Shown in pieces: positions 7,320 to 16,197 of a stretch of DNA of 54,045 nt (within the stretch, counting starts at the first letter, position 1; the number at the start of each line of letters is the position of its first letter). The notes under the pieces were generated by a model. It was not told the origin of the DNA. It searched no databases and saw only the letters and a list, made by a program, of their open reading frames with translations. Origin of the DNA: an uncultured Christensenella sp. (lineage in GTDB: Bacteria > Bacillota > Clostridia > Christensenellales > Borkfalkiaceae); the NCBI GenBank assembly GCA_910586365.1, contig CAJUGP010000011.1:1-54045 (forward strand). Reading direction: 5' to 3'. The position numbers and the translations under genes were made by a program.

Positions 7320-7834
7320 CCGTTTTGGAAGAACACGAAATGCGCCGCGTGATCCGCCGCCTTGCCATGCAGGCAACGGAGTGCGCGGGCGGCACGGAGC
7401 ATCTTGTTTTGGTGGGAATCAGAACGCGGGGCGTTGTGCTGGCGCAGCGTCTGCAAGCGGAAATCGCCGCCGCCGAGGGCGTGAGCGTGCCGCTCGGCAT
7501 TCTCGACATCGCCCTTTACCGCGACGATCTGTTATCGGGCTGCGACGCCGTGTTCAAGGGCAGCGAAATTTCGTTTCCCTTGGAAGGAAAACAGGTCGTT
7601 TTATGCGACGACGTCCTATATACGGGCAGAACGGTGCGCGCCGCGCTTGCCGCCTTGTCGGGCGTGGGGCGGGCGGACTGCGTAAAGCTCTTTTGTTTGA
7701 TCGACAGAGGTCATCGGGAACTGCCGTTCCGCGCGGAAGGCGTGGGCAAAAGCGTTCCGAGCGGAAAAAACGAAAAAATTATCGTGCATTTTCACGAAAC
7801 GGACGGCGAGGACCGCGTGCTTTTGTTAAAATAA
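7316..7834 (+). CDS. pyrR: PyrR bifunctional regulator / uracil phosphoribosyltransferase
   Basis: A type I phosphoribosyltransferase fold of 172 residues with the PRPP-binding motif VVLCDDVLYTGRTVRAAL near residues 94-111 and the RGV/DIALYRDDL segments typical of PyrR. In Firmicutes PyrR binds pyr mRNA to attenuate pyrimidine genes and has weak uracil phosphoribosyltransferase activity. No pyr biosynthesis gene is nearby, so its RNA targets must be elsewhere. The start overlaps the upstream stop (ATGA), which fits the lspA-rluD-pyrR order seen in Bacillus-like genomes. Confidence 0.92.
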   Translation: MTVLEEHEMRRVIRRLAMQATECAGGTEHLVLVGIRTRGVVLAQRLQAEIAAAEGVSVPLGILDIALYRDDLLSGCDAVFKGSEISFPLEGKQVVLCDDVLYTGRTVRAALAALSGVGRADCVKLFCLIDRGHRELPFRAEGVGKSVPSGKNEKIIVHFHETDGEDRVLLLK

Positions 7835-7837
7835 TGC

Positions 7838-7866
7838 TTGCAAAATCGCAAACGTTTTGATATAAT
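7838..7866 (+). promoter_or_regulatory. Sigma-A promoter of the small membrane protein gene
   Basis: -35 TTGCAA (7838-7843), 17-bp spacer and -10 TATAAT (7861-7866). It begins 4 bases after the pyrR stop codon. Confidence 0.85.
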
Positions 7867-7908
7867 AATGCAGGAAAAAATATAAGGAAACAAAAAGGAG
7901 TAACTCTT

Positions 7909-8247
7909 ATGGCAAAGAAAAAGCAAAATAAGCAGAGAAGAGAGCGCACTTACGACGCGGTGAATCTGTGCGCATGCATTGCGTTGTTCATTACGGCGTT
8001 CCTGTTTTTAACGCGTTGGATTATTAGTTTGTTTAACTTCGCTGCGTTAAACAGCATCGTAAGCATTCTCGATTTGGTTGCGCAAATTGCGTTGCTTGTG
8101 GCGATTGCGTTTCCCGCTTACCGTCACGTACGCGGTTGCACGCATAACCGCAGAGCGTGGAAAACCTGTTATTGGATTGCGCTTATCGTTTATATTCTCG
8201 TTGTGTTCCTCGGTTTCGGGTTTGGAATAACGGGTTTCAAATTTTAA
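7909..8247 (+). CDS. Small multi-span membrane protein, unknown
   Basis: A 112-residue protein with a strongly basic N-terminus (KKKQNKQRRERTYD) and three hydrophobic segments, roughly residues 20-43, 45-68 and 85-108. A cysteine- and arginine-rich loop, HVRGCTHNRRAWKTCYW, lies between the last two. It has a clean ribosome binding site (AAAGGAG), its own consensus promoter and its own terminator, so it is a single-gene unit. No known family recognised. Base composition is a little more AT-rich than its neighbours. Confidence 0.8.
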   Translation: MAKKKQNKQRRERTYDAVNLCACIALFITAFLFLTRWIISLFNFAALNSIVSILDLVAQIALLVAIAFPAYRHVRGCTHNRRAWKTCYWIALIVYILVVFLGFGFGITGFKF

Positions 8248-8256
8248 CGAAAAAAG

Positions 8257-8277
8257 GCGGCTAATTAGTCGCTTTTT
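8257..8277 (+). terminator. Terminator after the small membrane protein gene
   Basis: The inverted repeat GCGGCTAA/TTAGTCGC (8257-8272; one G-T pair) is followed by TTTTT (8273-8277). Confidence 0.8.
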
Positions 8278-8312
8278 CTATTGTTTGAGCGCATATTGCG
8301 CGAGGTGTGAAT

Positions 8313-9620
8313 ATGTTACCCATTGTGGCTATCGTGGGACGCCCCAACGTGGGGAAGAGCACGTTTTTCAATAAAGTCGCAGGGCGGAAAATCTCGATCA
8401 CGGAGAACCGCCCCGGCGTCACGCGCGACCGCGTTACGGCGCAGGCGGAATGGCGCGGCAAGCCGTTTACGCTTGTGGATACGGGCGGGATCGAGCTGAA
8501 AAGCGACGACGCGCTTTGGCGGCAGATCGCCGCGCAGGCAAAGATCGCCGTCGAAACGGCGGACGTCATTTTGTTTATGACCGACGTGCGCGAGGGCATC
8601 ACCTCGTCCGATCACGACGTTGCCGACTTTCTCCGCCGCAGCGGAAAAAACGTTGTGCTCGTCGTCAATAAATTAGACGAATATTCGCTTGACAAGCTCT
8701 TCGAGTTTTATTCTTTGGGGCTTGGCGAGCCGTTCGGCGTATCGTCCGAGCATTCGCGCGGCATCGGCGACGTACTCGATAAGGCGGTGGAGCTGTTCCC
8801 GCGCGACGAGGTGCAAGAGGATTCTTCGCTTAAAATCGCCGTAGTGGGCAAGCCCAACGCGGGGAAAAGCTCGCTCGTCAACAAGCTGTTGGGGCAGGAA
8901 CGCTCGATCGTTACGCCGATCGCGGGAACGACGCGCGACGCGATCGACACCCGTTTTACGCGCGGCGAAAAAGAATATACGATCATCGATACGGCGGGGA
9001 TCCGCCGCAAGCGTTCCGTCGAGGACGACGTGGAGTATTATTCCGTTTTGCGCGCCTTCGACGCCGTGCGCCGCGCCGACGTCGTGCTGCTCGTCGTCGA
9101 CAGCGAACAGGGGTTGACCGAACAGGACGTGAAGATCATCGGTTACGTGCACGAACAGGGTAAGCCTTCCGTCGTCGTCATGAATAAATGGGACCTCATC
9201 GAAAAGGACACCCATACCATGAAAGCCTTCGAGGACAAGCTTAAAGAGGATTTGAAATTCATGGATTATTTCAAATCGGTGTATATCTCCGCCAAAACGG
9301 GGCAGCGCGTGGAAAAAATTCTTTCCGTGGCGGAAGAGGTTTACGCGCATGCGGGATTCCGCGTACAGACGGGCGTTCTCAACGACGTGCTTTCGGACGC
9401 GGTGCGTATTTCCGAGCCGCCTTCGTATTTGGGGCGCAGGCTCAAACTCTACTATGCCGCGCAGGTGAGCGTGTATCCGCCCGCGTTTGCTTTGCAGGTG
9501 AACGACGAAACGCTCATGCACTTTTCATACGAGCGGTATTTAGAAAATGCCATTCGCAAGGCGTTCGATTTTTCGGGCACGCCCGTTAAAATTTTCGTGC
9601 GCAGCAAAAAGGACGAATAA
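8313..9620 (+). CDS. der: Ribosome-biogenesis GTPase Der (EngA)
   Basis: Essential double GTPase for maturation of the 50S subunit. First G domain: GRPNVGKST (about residues 9-17), DTGGI and NKLD. Second G domain: GKPNAGKSS (about 180-188), DTAGIRRKR and NKWD. The C-terminal KH-like domain (about 350-435) follows. The 435-residue length is normal for Der. I chose the ATG at 8313, which has GCGAGG at 8300-8305; a GTG at 8307 would add two residues but lacks spacing. plsY follows 1 base after the stop, a pairing common in Firmicutes. Confidence 0.97.
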   Translation: MLPIVAIVGRPNVGKSTFFNKVAGRKISITENRPGVTRDRVTAQAEWRGKPFTLVDTGGIELKSDDALWRQIAAQAKIAVETADVILFMTDVREGITSSDHDVADFLRRSGKNVVLVVNKLDEYSLDKLFEFYSLGLGEPFGVSSEHSRGIGDVLDKAVELFPRDEVQEDSSLKIAVVGKPNAGKSSLVNKLLGQERSIVTPIAGTTRDAIDTRFTRGEKEYTIIDTAGIRRKRSVEDDVEYYSVLRAFDAVRRADVVLLVVDSEQGLTEQDVKIIGYVHEQGKPSVVVMNKWDLIEKDTHTMKAFEDKLKEDLKFMDYFKSVYISAKTGQRVEKILSVAEEVYAHAGFRVQTGVLNDVLSDAVRISEPPSYLGRRLKLYYAAQVSVYPPAFALQVNDETLMHFSYERYLENAIRKAFDFSGTPVKIFVRSKKDE

Positions 9621-9621
9621 C

Positions 9622-10359
9622 GTGGAACTTGCTTTTTCTCAAATTTGGTATTGGCTGCTGTTGATCGCCGTCGTGAGTTATTTTATCGGCTGTTTCAACT
9701 TTGCCGTTATCATTGCAAAAACGAAAAAGAAAGACGTGCACAAGATCGGGAGCGGCAATCCGGGCACGATGAACGTCAGCCGTGAATTCGGGCTGAAAGT
9801 AGGGCTTTTGAATTTCCTGCTCGACGCGTGCAAGGGCGGCGTGCCCGCGCTCGTCTGCTTTTTCGTCTTTCGGGGATATGTTTTTGCGGGAACGCAGGTT
9901 GCGGTTTCCGATTTTATCCGCTATTTTTGCGGCGTGTTCGTAATCATCGGGCATATTTATCCCGTTACGATGAAGTTTAAGGGTGGCAAGGGGATCGCCT
10001 CGACGCTCGGTCTGTTTTGGTTCTGCCTCTCTTGCGAAACGCCGTGGAATATCTTGTTTGCGTTTTTGTTCCTTGCGTTCGTCGTGCTCCTCTATATCGG
10101 GCTGACCGAATGGGGTTCGATGGGTTCGCTTTTGGGCGTTTCGGGCTTTTCTGTGTGGCAGGGGCTGATCTTCTTTTTACGGTACGAAACCGAGCTTGCA
10201 AACGGTTGGGTGATCGGCATGTTCATGCTGTTGTTGGCGCTGAATTTTCTGACTTGGTTCGCCCATCGCAAAAACCTTGTGCGCCTTTACGCGGGCGAAG
10301 AGCACCGCACTTCCATTCGCAAGCTTAAAAAGGGCAAACGCGGCATGAATAATATGTAA
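9622..10359 (+). CDS. plsY: Glycerol-3-phosphate acyltransferase PlsY
   Basis: Integral membrane enzyme that transfers acyl groups from acyl-phosphate to glycerol-3-phosphate, the first step of phospholipid synthesis. It has several hydrophobic segments and the three PlsY motifs: GSGNPGTMNVSREFG near residues 42-56, GHIYPVTMKFKGGKGIAS near 110-127, and a C-terminal FAHRKNLVRLYAGEEHR stretch. The start is a GTG at 9622, 1 base after the der stop, with AAAGGA upstream; the frame also runs back to 9547 inside der, which is unlikely. 245 residues, slightly longer than the usual 200-220. A strong terminator follows. Confidence 0.94.
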   Translation: MELAFSQIWYWLLLIAVVSYFIGCFNFAVIIAKTKKKDVHKIGSGNPGTMNVSREFGLKVGLLNFLLDACKGGVPALVCFFVFRGYVFAGTQVAVSDFIRYFCGVFVIIGHIYPVTMKFKGGKGIASTLGLFWFCLSCETPWNILFAFLFLAFVVLLYIGLTEWGSMGSLLGVSGFSVWQGLIFFLRYETELANGWVIGMFMLLLALNFLTWFAHRKNLVRLYAGEEHRTSIRKLKKGKRGMNNM

Positions 10360-10373
10360 AATTGAAAAGAAAA

Positions 10374-10403
10374 GCCGTCTGCGTATCGCGCAGGCGGCTT
10401 TTT
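10374..10403 (+). terminator. Terminator of der-plsY
   Basis: A 10-bp stem GCCGTCTGCG/CGCAGGCGGC with a TATCG loop (10374-10398), followed by TTTTT. Confidence 0.9.
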
Positions 10404-10411
10404 GTTTTAAT

Positions 10412-10674
10412 GGATTCTTCGGCAAGCTCAGAATGACAGTTGCTTTGACGTCCCATTTTCGTCAGATTTACAGAACGTTTACGGCTTGGATTTTGCCAAT
10501 TTTACAGTTTGATGTGTTACATACGCCCTTGTCATGTTGAGCGAAGCCGAAACATCTTGTGAACAACTGCTCTGTTTTCGAGATTCTTCGGCAAGCTCAG
10601 AATGACAGTTTGACGCGTTACGCACGCCCTTGTCATTGACAGGTTGTCATGTTGAGCGAAGTCGAAACATCTTA
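10412..10674. repeat. Cluster of dispersed 26-30-bp repeats (two families)
   Basis: Family A (GATTCTTCGGCAAGCTCAGA...) occurs at 10412-10440 and 10580-10606. Family B (TGTCATGTTGAGCGAAG...) occurs at 10529-10559 and 10644-10674. A longer unit of about 100 bp, including ACGCCCTTGTCAT, is tandemly duplicated (about 10504-10535 and 10604-10637). The same two families recur at 18442-18708. These short sequences are scattered between genes in many bacterial genomes and give rise to spurious HVERSRNIS-like translations; their function is unknown. No gene lies here. Confidence 0.85.
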
Positions 10675-10685
10675 TTTTGAACGTA

Positions 10686-12236
10686 TTATTTGATAAGGCT
10701 TTTGCCCGTCATTTCCTTGGGAATAGGAACGTTCATCACCGTTAAAAGGGTGGGGGCAAGGTCGGCGAGAATGCCGTCCGTGCGCAACGTTGCGTGTTTG
10801 TACTCTTCCGAAACGAGCACGACGGGCACGGGGTTGGTGGTATGCGCCGTAAAGGGCGAGCCGTCGTTTTCGAGCATTTTGTCGGCGTTGCCGTGGTCGG
10901 CGGTGAGAAGCGCGCTTCCGCCCATGCTCAGAATCTGATCGACCACGCGCTGCACGCATTCGTCCACAGTGTGCACCGCTTTCACGGCGGCGGGGATCAC
11001 GCCCGTATGCCCGACCATGTCGCAGTTGGCGAAATTGAGGATCATCACGTCGTATTCGCCGCTTTTCAGTTCTTCGATTACGCGGTCGGTGACTTCGTAA
11101 GCCGACATTTCGGGTTGCAAATCGTACGTGGCGACCTTAGGCGAATTGACGAGCACGCGCGTTTCGCCCTCGTTGGGCTGTTCCACGCCGCCGTTGAAGA
11201 AGAACGTGACGTGCGCATATTTCTCGGTTTCGGCGATCCGCAGCTGTTTCTTGCCGAGCTTTGCAAGATATTCGCCCAGCGTGTTTTCCAAACTCTGTTT
11301 GGGGAAGGCGATTTCCACGTTTCGGAACGCGGCATCGTAAACAGTGAAGCAGACGTAAACGGGAGCAAGATAACCCGTTTTGCGCTCGAACGCCGTGCCT
11401 TTGGGCACGGTGAACTGCTCCTGCGTGAAGGCGCGCGTGATCTCGCGGGCGCGGTCGGGGCGGAAGTTGAAAAATACGATACTGTCGTTCTTTTCAATGA
11501 GCGCGACGGGCTTGCCGTGCTCCGTAATGTTGGTGGGCAGAATAAATTCGTCGGTCACGCCCGCGGCGTAAGATTCTTCGAGCGCTTTTACGGGGCAATC
11601 CGCCTGCACGCCGTTGCCGATCGTGAGCATGTCGTACGCTTTTTCCACGCGGTCCCAATTGTTGTCGCGGTCCATCGCGTAATATCTGCCCGCAAGCGAG
11701 GCGATTTTACCGTAGCCGAGTTTTTCCATTTCGTTTTGCAATTCTTTCACGAAACCCGCGCCCGAGGTGGGGGAAACGTCGCGCCCGTCCAGAAAGCCGT
11801 GTACGTAACATTCTTTTACGCCGTGCTCTTTCGCCATTTTCAGCAGCGCGAACAGGTGGGAGAGGTGGGAATGCACGCCGCCGTCCGAAAGAAGTCCGTA
11901 CAGGTGCAGCTTTTTGCCGTTTTTCACGCAATTTTCCATTGCGGCAAGCAGGGCTCGATTGGTGAAAAAGTCGCCGTCGCCGATCGCTTTCGTGATCTTG
12001 GTCAAATCCTGATAGACGATGCGCCCCGCGCCCATGTTCAGATGCCCCACTTCGGAGTTGCCCATCTGTCCATCGGGCAGACCGACCGAAAGTCCGCTTG
12101 CGCCGAGCGTTGCAGAAGGATAATTTTTTTGCAAAGCGGACACGTTTTTGCTGCCGTCCATGAAAATCGCGTTTCCGTTTTGTTCGGCGTTTAATCCGTA
12201 ACCGTCCATGATGATGATTGCGTAAGGAGTTTTCAT
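10686..12236 (-). CDS. gpmI: 2,3-bisphosphoglycerate-independent phosphoglycerate mutase
   Basis: Interconverts 3- and 2-phosphoglycerate in glycolysis using two metal ions, in the cytosol. It starts YAIIIMDGYGL (metal-binding Asp). The phosphorylated Ser sits in GNSEVGHLNMGAGR near residues 58-71, and the second metal site is TADHGNADKM near 444-453. 516 residues, standard for the family. The ATG at 12236 is preceded by AGAGG; the longer frame to 12293 runs through the promoter. The unit stands alone on the minus strand, with a consensus promoter. No clear terminator is visible downstream, where the dispersed repeats lie. Confidence 0.96.
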   Translation of the reverse strand: MKTPYAIIIMDGYGLNAEQNGNAIFMDGSKNVSALQKNYPSATLGASGLSVGLPDGQMGNSEVGHLNMGAGRIVYQDLTKITKAIGDGDFFTNRALLAAMENCVKNGKKLHLYGLLSDGGVHSHLSHLFALLKMAKEHGVKECYVHGFLDGRDVSPTSGAGFVKELQNEMEKLGYGKIASLAGRYYAMDRDNNWDRVEKAYDMLTIGNGVQADCPVKALEESYAAGVTDEFILPTNITEHGKPVALIEKNDSIVFFNFRPDRAREITRAFTQEQFTVPKGTAFERKTGYLAPVYVCFTVYDAAFRNVEIAFPKQSLENTLGEYLAKLGKKQLRIAETEKYAHVTFFFNGGVEQPNEGETRVLVNSPKVATYDLQPEMSAYEVTDRVIEELKSGEYDVMILNFANCDMVGHTGVIPAAVKAVHTVDECVQRVVDQILSMGGSALLTADHGNADKMLENDGSPFTAHTTNPVPVVLVSEEYKHATLRTDGILADLAPTLLTVMNVPIPKEMTGKSLIK

Positions 12237-12264
12237 AATTACCTCTTTGTTTTTGATCGTCTCC

Positions 12265-12293
12265 ATTATAGTTTTTTTTGGCGCGTTTGGCAA
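12265..12293 (-). promoter_or_regulatory. Sigma-A promoter of gpmI
   Basis: Minus strand: -35 TTGCCA (12293-12288), 17-bp spacer and -10 TATAAT (12270-12265). Confidence 0.85.
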
Positions 12294-12362
12294 GCTATCG
12301 CGCGGAGATTTTCAAAATTCAATCAAATTCGGAAGAAAAATATTCGTACGCGGAAATCGCGT

Positions 12363-12374
12363 GCAAACGCTTGC
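12363..12374 (+). promoter_or_regulatory. Candidate LacI/GalR-type operator before the alpha-galactosidase gene
   Basis: GCAAACGCTTGC is an imperfect palindrome around a central CG, the usual form of LacI-family operators. It overlaps the -35 box (12371-12376) of the promoter for the GH36 gene, a position expected for repression. It differs from the GTGAAACGTTTAAC operators of the downstream LacI locus, so a different regulator is likely. Confidence 0.45.
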
Positions 12375-12399
12375 GTTTTTTCGGGTTTTACGTTACACT
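12371..12399 (+). promoter_or_regulatory. Promoter of the GH36-GH13-tex operon
   Basis: -35 TTGCGT (12371-12376), 17-bp spacer and a weaker -10 TACACT (12394-12399), 27 bases before the start codon of the alpha-galactosidase. Confidence 0.6.
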
Positions 12400-12426
12400 A
12401 TTCGGCGGGGGAAAGGAGTGGAAAAT

Positions 12427-14598
12427 ATGATCGTATACAATGAAAAACTAAAAAGTTTTCACCTTACGGGCGGACGTTTTTCGTACGTTCTGTATGTGAA
12501 CAAAGCGGGTTTTCTTCAAAACGTGCATTACGGCGCGCGCGTGCAGGAAAGCGACGTCGCGTATCTGATCGGATACCGCGCTTCCGCGTACGCGCCCGAT
12601 TCCGAAGATAAAAACTGCGATATGGCGCTCAACGAAATGCCCTCGGAGTATTCTTCGTACGGGCGGGGCGATTACCGCGAGCCTTCTTTGATCGCGCTTC
12701 GGCGCGACGGCGCGCGAATGAGCCGTTTGCGTTACGCATCGCATAAGATTTTCGACGGCGTGCCCGCGGTAAAGGGTATGCCGCACGCGCGCGGCGGCGG
12801 CAGCACGCTTGCCGTTACGCTCAAAGACGACTGTTCGGCGTTGGAGATCGTTTTGCACTACACCGTTTGGGAAGAGAGCGGCGTGCTCGTGCGCAACGTT
12901 GAAATCGTCAACACGGGGAGCGAACCCCTCGTGCTCGAAAAAGCGTTTTCGTTCTGCTGCGATCTGCCCGAAGGGGAGTATTCGCTGCTGCGTCTTTGCG
13001 GTAGCTGGGCGCGCGAACGCTACCCCGAAACGGCGCCGCTTGCGCACGGCGTCACGCGTTTGCAGTCGCTGCGCGGCGCGTCGTCGCATCAGGTCAATCC
13101 GTTTACGGCGCTGCTGCAAAAGGGCTGCTCCGAAGAGAGCGGCGTTTGCTACGGCGTGCAGCTCATATACAGCGGATCGTTTGCGCTCACGGCGGAAAAG
13201 ACGCCCGTCGGGACCGTGCGCTTACAGGGCGGCATTCAAGATATCGGCTTTTTATTTTCGCTCGGCGGCGGCGAAACGTTCGTCACGCCGCAGGTCATGC
13301 TCACCTATTCCAACGAGGGAACGGGGGGCATGCTGCGGAGCATACACGATTTTATCCGCGCGCAGATCGTTCGTCCCGATTGCGTTTATAAGCGCCGTCC
13401 CGTTCTCGTCAACAACTGGGAAGCGACCTATTTCGACTTCGATAACGAAAAGCTGTTCGCCATTATCGACGAAGCGGCGCAGCTCGGGATCGATACGTTC
13501 GTGTTAGACGACGGTTGGTTCGGCAAGCGCGACGACGACCGTTCGGGACTGGGCGATTGGTTCGTCAACCAAAACAAACTCAAAGGCGGCTTGCAGGCGG
13601 TGATCGACCGCTGTAAACAAAGAGGACTGAAATTCGGGCTGTGGTTTGAACCCGAAATGATTTCCGAGGACAGCGATCTTTACCGCGCGCACCCCGATTG
13701 GGCGGTCAAAAAAGAGGGCGTCAAACCCGTATGCGGCAGAAATCAGCTCGTGCTCGATTTCACGCGCAAGGAGATCGTCGACTACGTGTTCGGCGTCGTC
13801 GGCAAGGTATTGCGCGAAAACGATATTTCGTACGTGAAATGGGATATGAACCGCAACATCACCGAGGTGTATTCCGCGGCGCTGCCGCCCGAAAAGCAGG
13901 GCGAGTTCATGCACCGTTACATATTGGGCGTGTACGATTTGGCGGAGCGGCTGACGGCGGCGTTCCCGAACGTGTTTTTCGAAGGCTGCGCGGGCGGCGG
14001 CGGAAGATTCGACGCGGGCATGCTCTATTATTTCCCGCAGATCTGGACGAGCGACGACACCGACGCGTGGGAGCGCGCGAAGATACAGTGGGGCACTTCC
14101 TACGCCTATCCGCTGAGTGCGATGAGCTGCCACGTATCCGTTTGCCCTAATCACCAAACGGGACGCACGATTTCCTTTGAAACGCGCGGCGCGGTCGCCT
14201 CTCTGGGCGCAACGGGTTACGAGCTCGATCTTTCCAAAATGACCAAAGAGGACAAGGAAAAGACGAAAGCGCAGATCGCCGCGTACAAAGAGATCGACGA
14301 ATTGATCCTGAAAGGCGATTTGTATCGGCTGAGCGATCCGTTCGAGGGAAAATATTTCTGCGAAATGGTCGTGAGCAAGGACAAGAGCAGGGCGTACGTG
14401 GTGGGCGAACGCATGCTCTACATGCCCTGCGATTACGACGTGACGCTCTGCCTTGCGGGATTAGACGGCGAAAAAACATACCGCATCCGCGAGCTTAATA
14501 TAACGGCAAGCGGCGCGGCGCTTTGCACGGTCGGGCTGAAATTCCCCCGCTTGCTCGATTTTGGCAGTTGGACGTGGCATATCGAGGAGGTACGCTGA
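12427..14598 (+). CDS. GH36 alpha-galactosidase
   Basis: Hydrolyses terminal alpha-galactosyl residues, as in raffinose-type sugars or galactomannan side chains. 723 residues with the GH36 layout: an N-terminal beta-sandwich, a TIM barrel and a C-terminal beta domain. The catalytic nucleophile lies in YVKWDMNR (Asp near residue 472) and the acid/base in SDDTDAWER (near 544), with FEGCAGGGGRFD between. There is no signal peptide, so it acts inside the cell on imported oligosaccharides. The ATG at 12427 follows GGGGGAAAGGAG; the reading frame extends back to 12247 over the promoter, which is not coding. It ends 2 bases before the TTG start of the next gene. Confidence 0.95.
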   Translation: MIVYNEKLKSFHLTGGRFSYVLYVNKAGFLQNVHYGARVQESDVAYLIGYRASAYAPDSEDKNCDMALNEMPSEYSSYGRGDYREPSLIALRRDGARMSRLRYASHKIFDGVPAVKGMPHARGGGSTLAVTLKDDCSALEIVLHYTVWEESGVLVRNVEIVNTGSEPLVLEKAFSFCCDLPEGEYSLLRLCGSWARERYPETAPLAHGVTRLQSLRGASSHQVNPFTALLQKGCSEESGVCYGVQLIYSGSFALTAEKTPVGTVRLQGGIQDIGFLFSLGGGETFVTPQVMLTYSNEGTGGMLRSIHDFIRAQIVRPDCVYKRRPVLVNNWEATYFDFDNEKLFAIIDEAAQLGIDTFVLDDGWFGKRDDDRSGLGDWFVNQNKLKGGLQAVIDRCKQRGLKFGLWFEPEMISEDSDLYRAHPDWAVKKEGVKPVCGRNQLVLDFTRKEIVDYVFGVVGKVLRENDISYVKWDMNRNITEVYSAALPPEKQGEFMHRYILGVYDLAERLTAAFPNVFFEGCAGGGGRFDAGMLYYFPQIWTSDDTDAWERAKIQWGTSYAYPLSAMSCHVSVCPNHQTGRTISFETRGAVASLGATGYELDLSKMTKEDKEKTKAQIAAYKEIDELILKGDLYRLSDPFEGKYFCEMVVSKDKSRAYVVGERMLYMPCDYDVTLCLAGLDGEKTYRIRELNITASGAALCTVGLKFPRLLDFGSWTWHIEEVR

Positions 14599-14600
14599 CT

Positions 14601-16184
14601 TTGGAGCGCAAACAGTATCTCGATTGGATCGTCTATCAGATCTACCCGCGCAGCTTTTGCGATACGAACGGCGACGGCGTGGGAGATCTGAACGGAATCA
14701 CGCAAAAACTCGATTATCTCAAAGAGCTGGGCGTAAACGCCGTATGGCTTTCGCCCTGCTATAAAAGCCCGAATTGCGACAACGGTTACGATATTTCCGA
14801 TTATCGCGATATCATGGACGAATTCGGCACGTTAGACGATTGGAAACGTATGATCGGCGAAATGCACGTGCGCGGCATCAAACTGATTATGGATTTTGTC
14901 GCCAACCACACTTCGAGCGAGCACAAATGGTTCAAAGAGGCGCGTTCCTCGCGCGAGAATCCTTATCACGATTATTATATCTGGCGCGACAGCGTGCCGA
15001 ACGATTGGCAGTCGTGTTTTCTCGGCAGCGCGTGGGAGTATAACCGCCCGACGGGGGAATATTATCTGCATTCGTTTGCGGTCGGACAACCCGATTTGAA
15101 TTGGGAAAATCCGAAGGTCCGCGAAGAAATGCGCGCCGTCGTCGATTATTGGGCGGACTTGGGCGTGGACGGATTCCGCTGCGACGTGTTGGATTATATC
15201 GCCAAAGATTTTGAAAACGGCTTGATGAACAACGGTCCCAAAATCCATGAGTATATCAAGGAGCTGTTCGGGCGCGATAAGGCGAAGGTGCTTTTTACCG
15301 TGGGCGAATGCTCGATGGGCGAGGACAAAATCGCCGATTTCTGCGGCGCCGACCGTGACGAATTGAAATGTATTTTTCAGTTCGACCATATCGGCTTGGG
15401 CAGAACGGGCGATAAGTTCGAGCGGGCGGAGCGCGATATAGACGCATTACGCAATACGCTTGTAAAATGGCAGTATTTTACCGAACGGAACAATCTGCTC
15501 TACACGCTGTTTACCGATAATCACGATCAGGCGCATTTTATTTCGCGCGGCGGAGACGACGGCGAAAAACGTTACGAAACGGCGACGATGTACGCCGCCA
15601 TGTTCTATTTGTTGAAGGGAACGCCCTTTCTCTATCAGGGCATCGAATTCGGTACGCCCGATCCGCATTACGACGCGTTAAGCGATTTCAACGACGTGGA
15701 AACGTACAACTATTACGAAGCGTATCGAGATAAGCTGAGCGAAGAGGAGTTGCTCGCGCGGATCAACTTCGGCAGCCGCGACAACGTGCGCCGCCCGCTG
15801 TGTTGGGATAACTCGAAAAATTACGGCTTTTCTTCCGCCGACAAAACGTGGATCGCGCTGCACAGCCGCGGAGCGGAAGTCAACCTTGCGCAAGACCGCA
15901 AAAACGCGAAATCGGTGTTTGAATTCTATAAACGGCTGCTTGCGCTGCGCAGCGGCAGCGATGCCGTAAAATACGGCGTGTTTGAGGACAGAACGCAGGG
16001 GAACGGCTATTTTGCCTATACGAGAACGTTTCAGGACGAACAGCTGCTCGTCGTTTGCAATTTTGAAGAGGAAAAAGAAATAACGGGCTTGCCCGACTGC
16101 GAATACGTATTCGGCAACGCCTTGCCGCGTCGGACGAACGGAAGGTACGGCGCGTTTGAAACGGCGGTTTTCCGCAAAAGGTAA
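14601..16184 (+). CDS. GH13 oligo-1,6-/alpha-glucosidase
   Basis: Hydrolyses alpha-glucosidic bonds of short oligosaccharides in the cytosol. 527 residues starting ERKQYLDWIVYQIYPRSF. The alpha-amylase-family blocks are present: DFVANHTSSEHKWF, GFRCDVLDY (nucleophile Asp near 195), FTVGECS (acid/base Glu near 235) and FTDNHDQAHF near 305. The closest type is the GH13_31 oligo-1,6-glucosidase group. The probable start is a TTG at 14601, 10 bases after GAGGAGG; no ATG fits, because the reading frame's only upstream ATG (14523) is inside the GH36 gene. It is co-transcribed with GH36, so the pair would handle alpha-galactosides and alpha-glucosides together. Confidence 0.93.
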   Translation: MERKQYLDWIVYQIYPRSFCDTNGDGVGDLNGITQKLDYLKELGVNAVWLSPCYKSPNCDNGYDISDYRDIMDEFGTLDDWKRMIGEMHVRGIKLIMDFVANHTSSEHKWFKEARSSRENPYHDYYIWRDSVPNDWQSCFLGSAWEYNRPTGEYYLHSFAVGQPDLNWENPKVREEMRAVVDYWADLGVDGFRCDVLDYIAKDFENGLMNNGPKIHEYIKELFGRDKAKVLFTVGECSMGEDKIADFCGADRDELKCIFQFDHIGLGRTGDKFERAERDIDALRNTLVKWQYFTERNNLLYTLFTDNHDQAHFISRGGDDGEKRYETATMYAAMFYLLKGTPFLYQGIEFGTPDPHYDALSDFNDVETYNYYEAYRDKLSEEELLARINFGSRDNVRRPLCWDNSKNYGFSSADKTWIALHSRGAEVNLAQDRKNAKSVFEFYKRLLALRSGSDAVKYGVFEDRTQGNGYFAYTRTFQDEQLLVVCNFEEEKEITGLPDCEYVFGNALPRRTNGRYGAFETAVFRKR

Positions 16185-16197
16185 AAGAGGTTAGTTT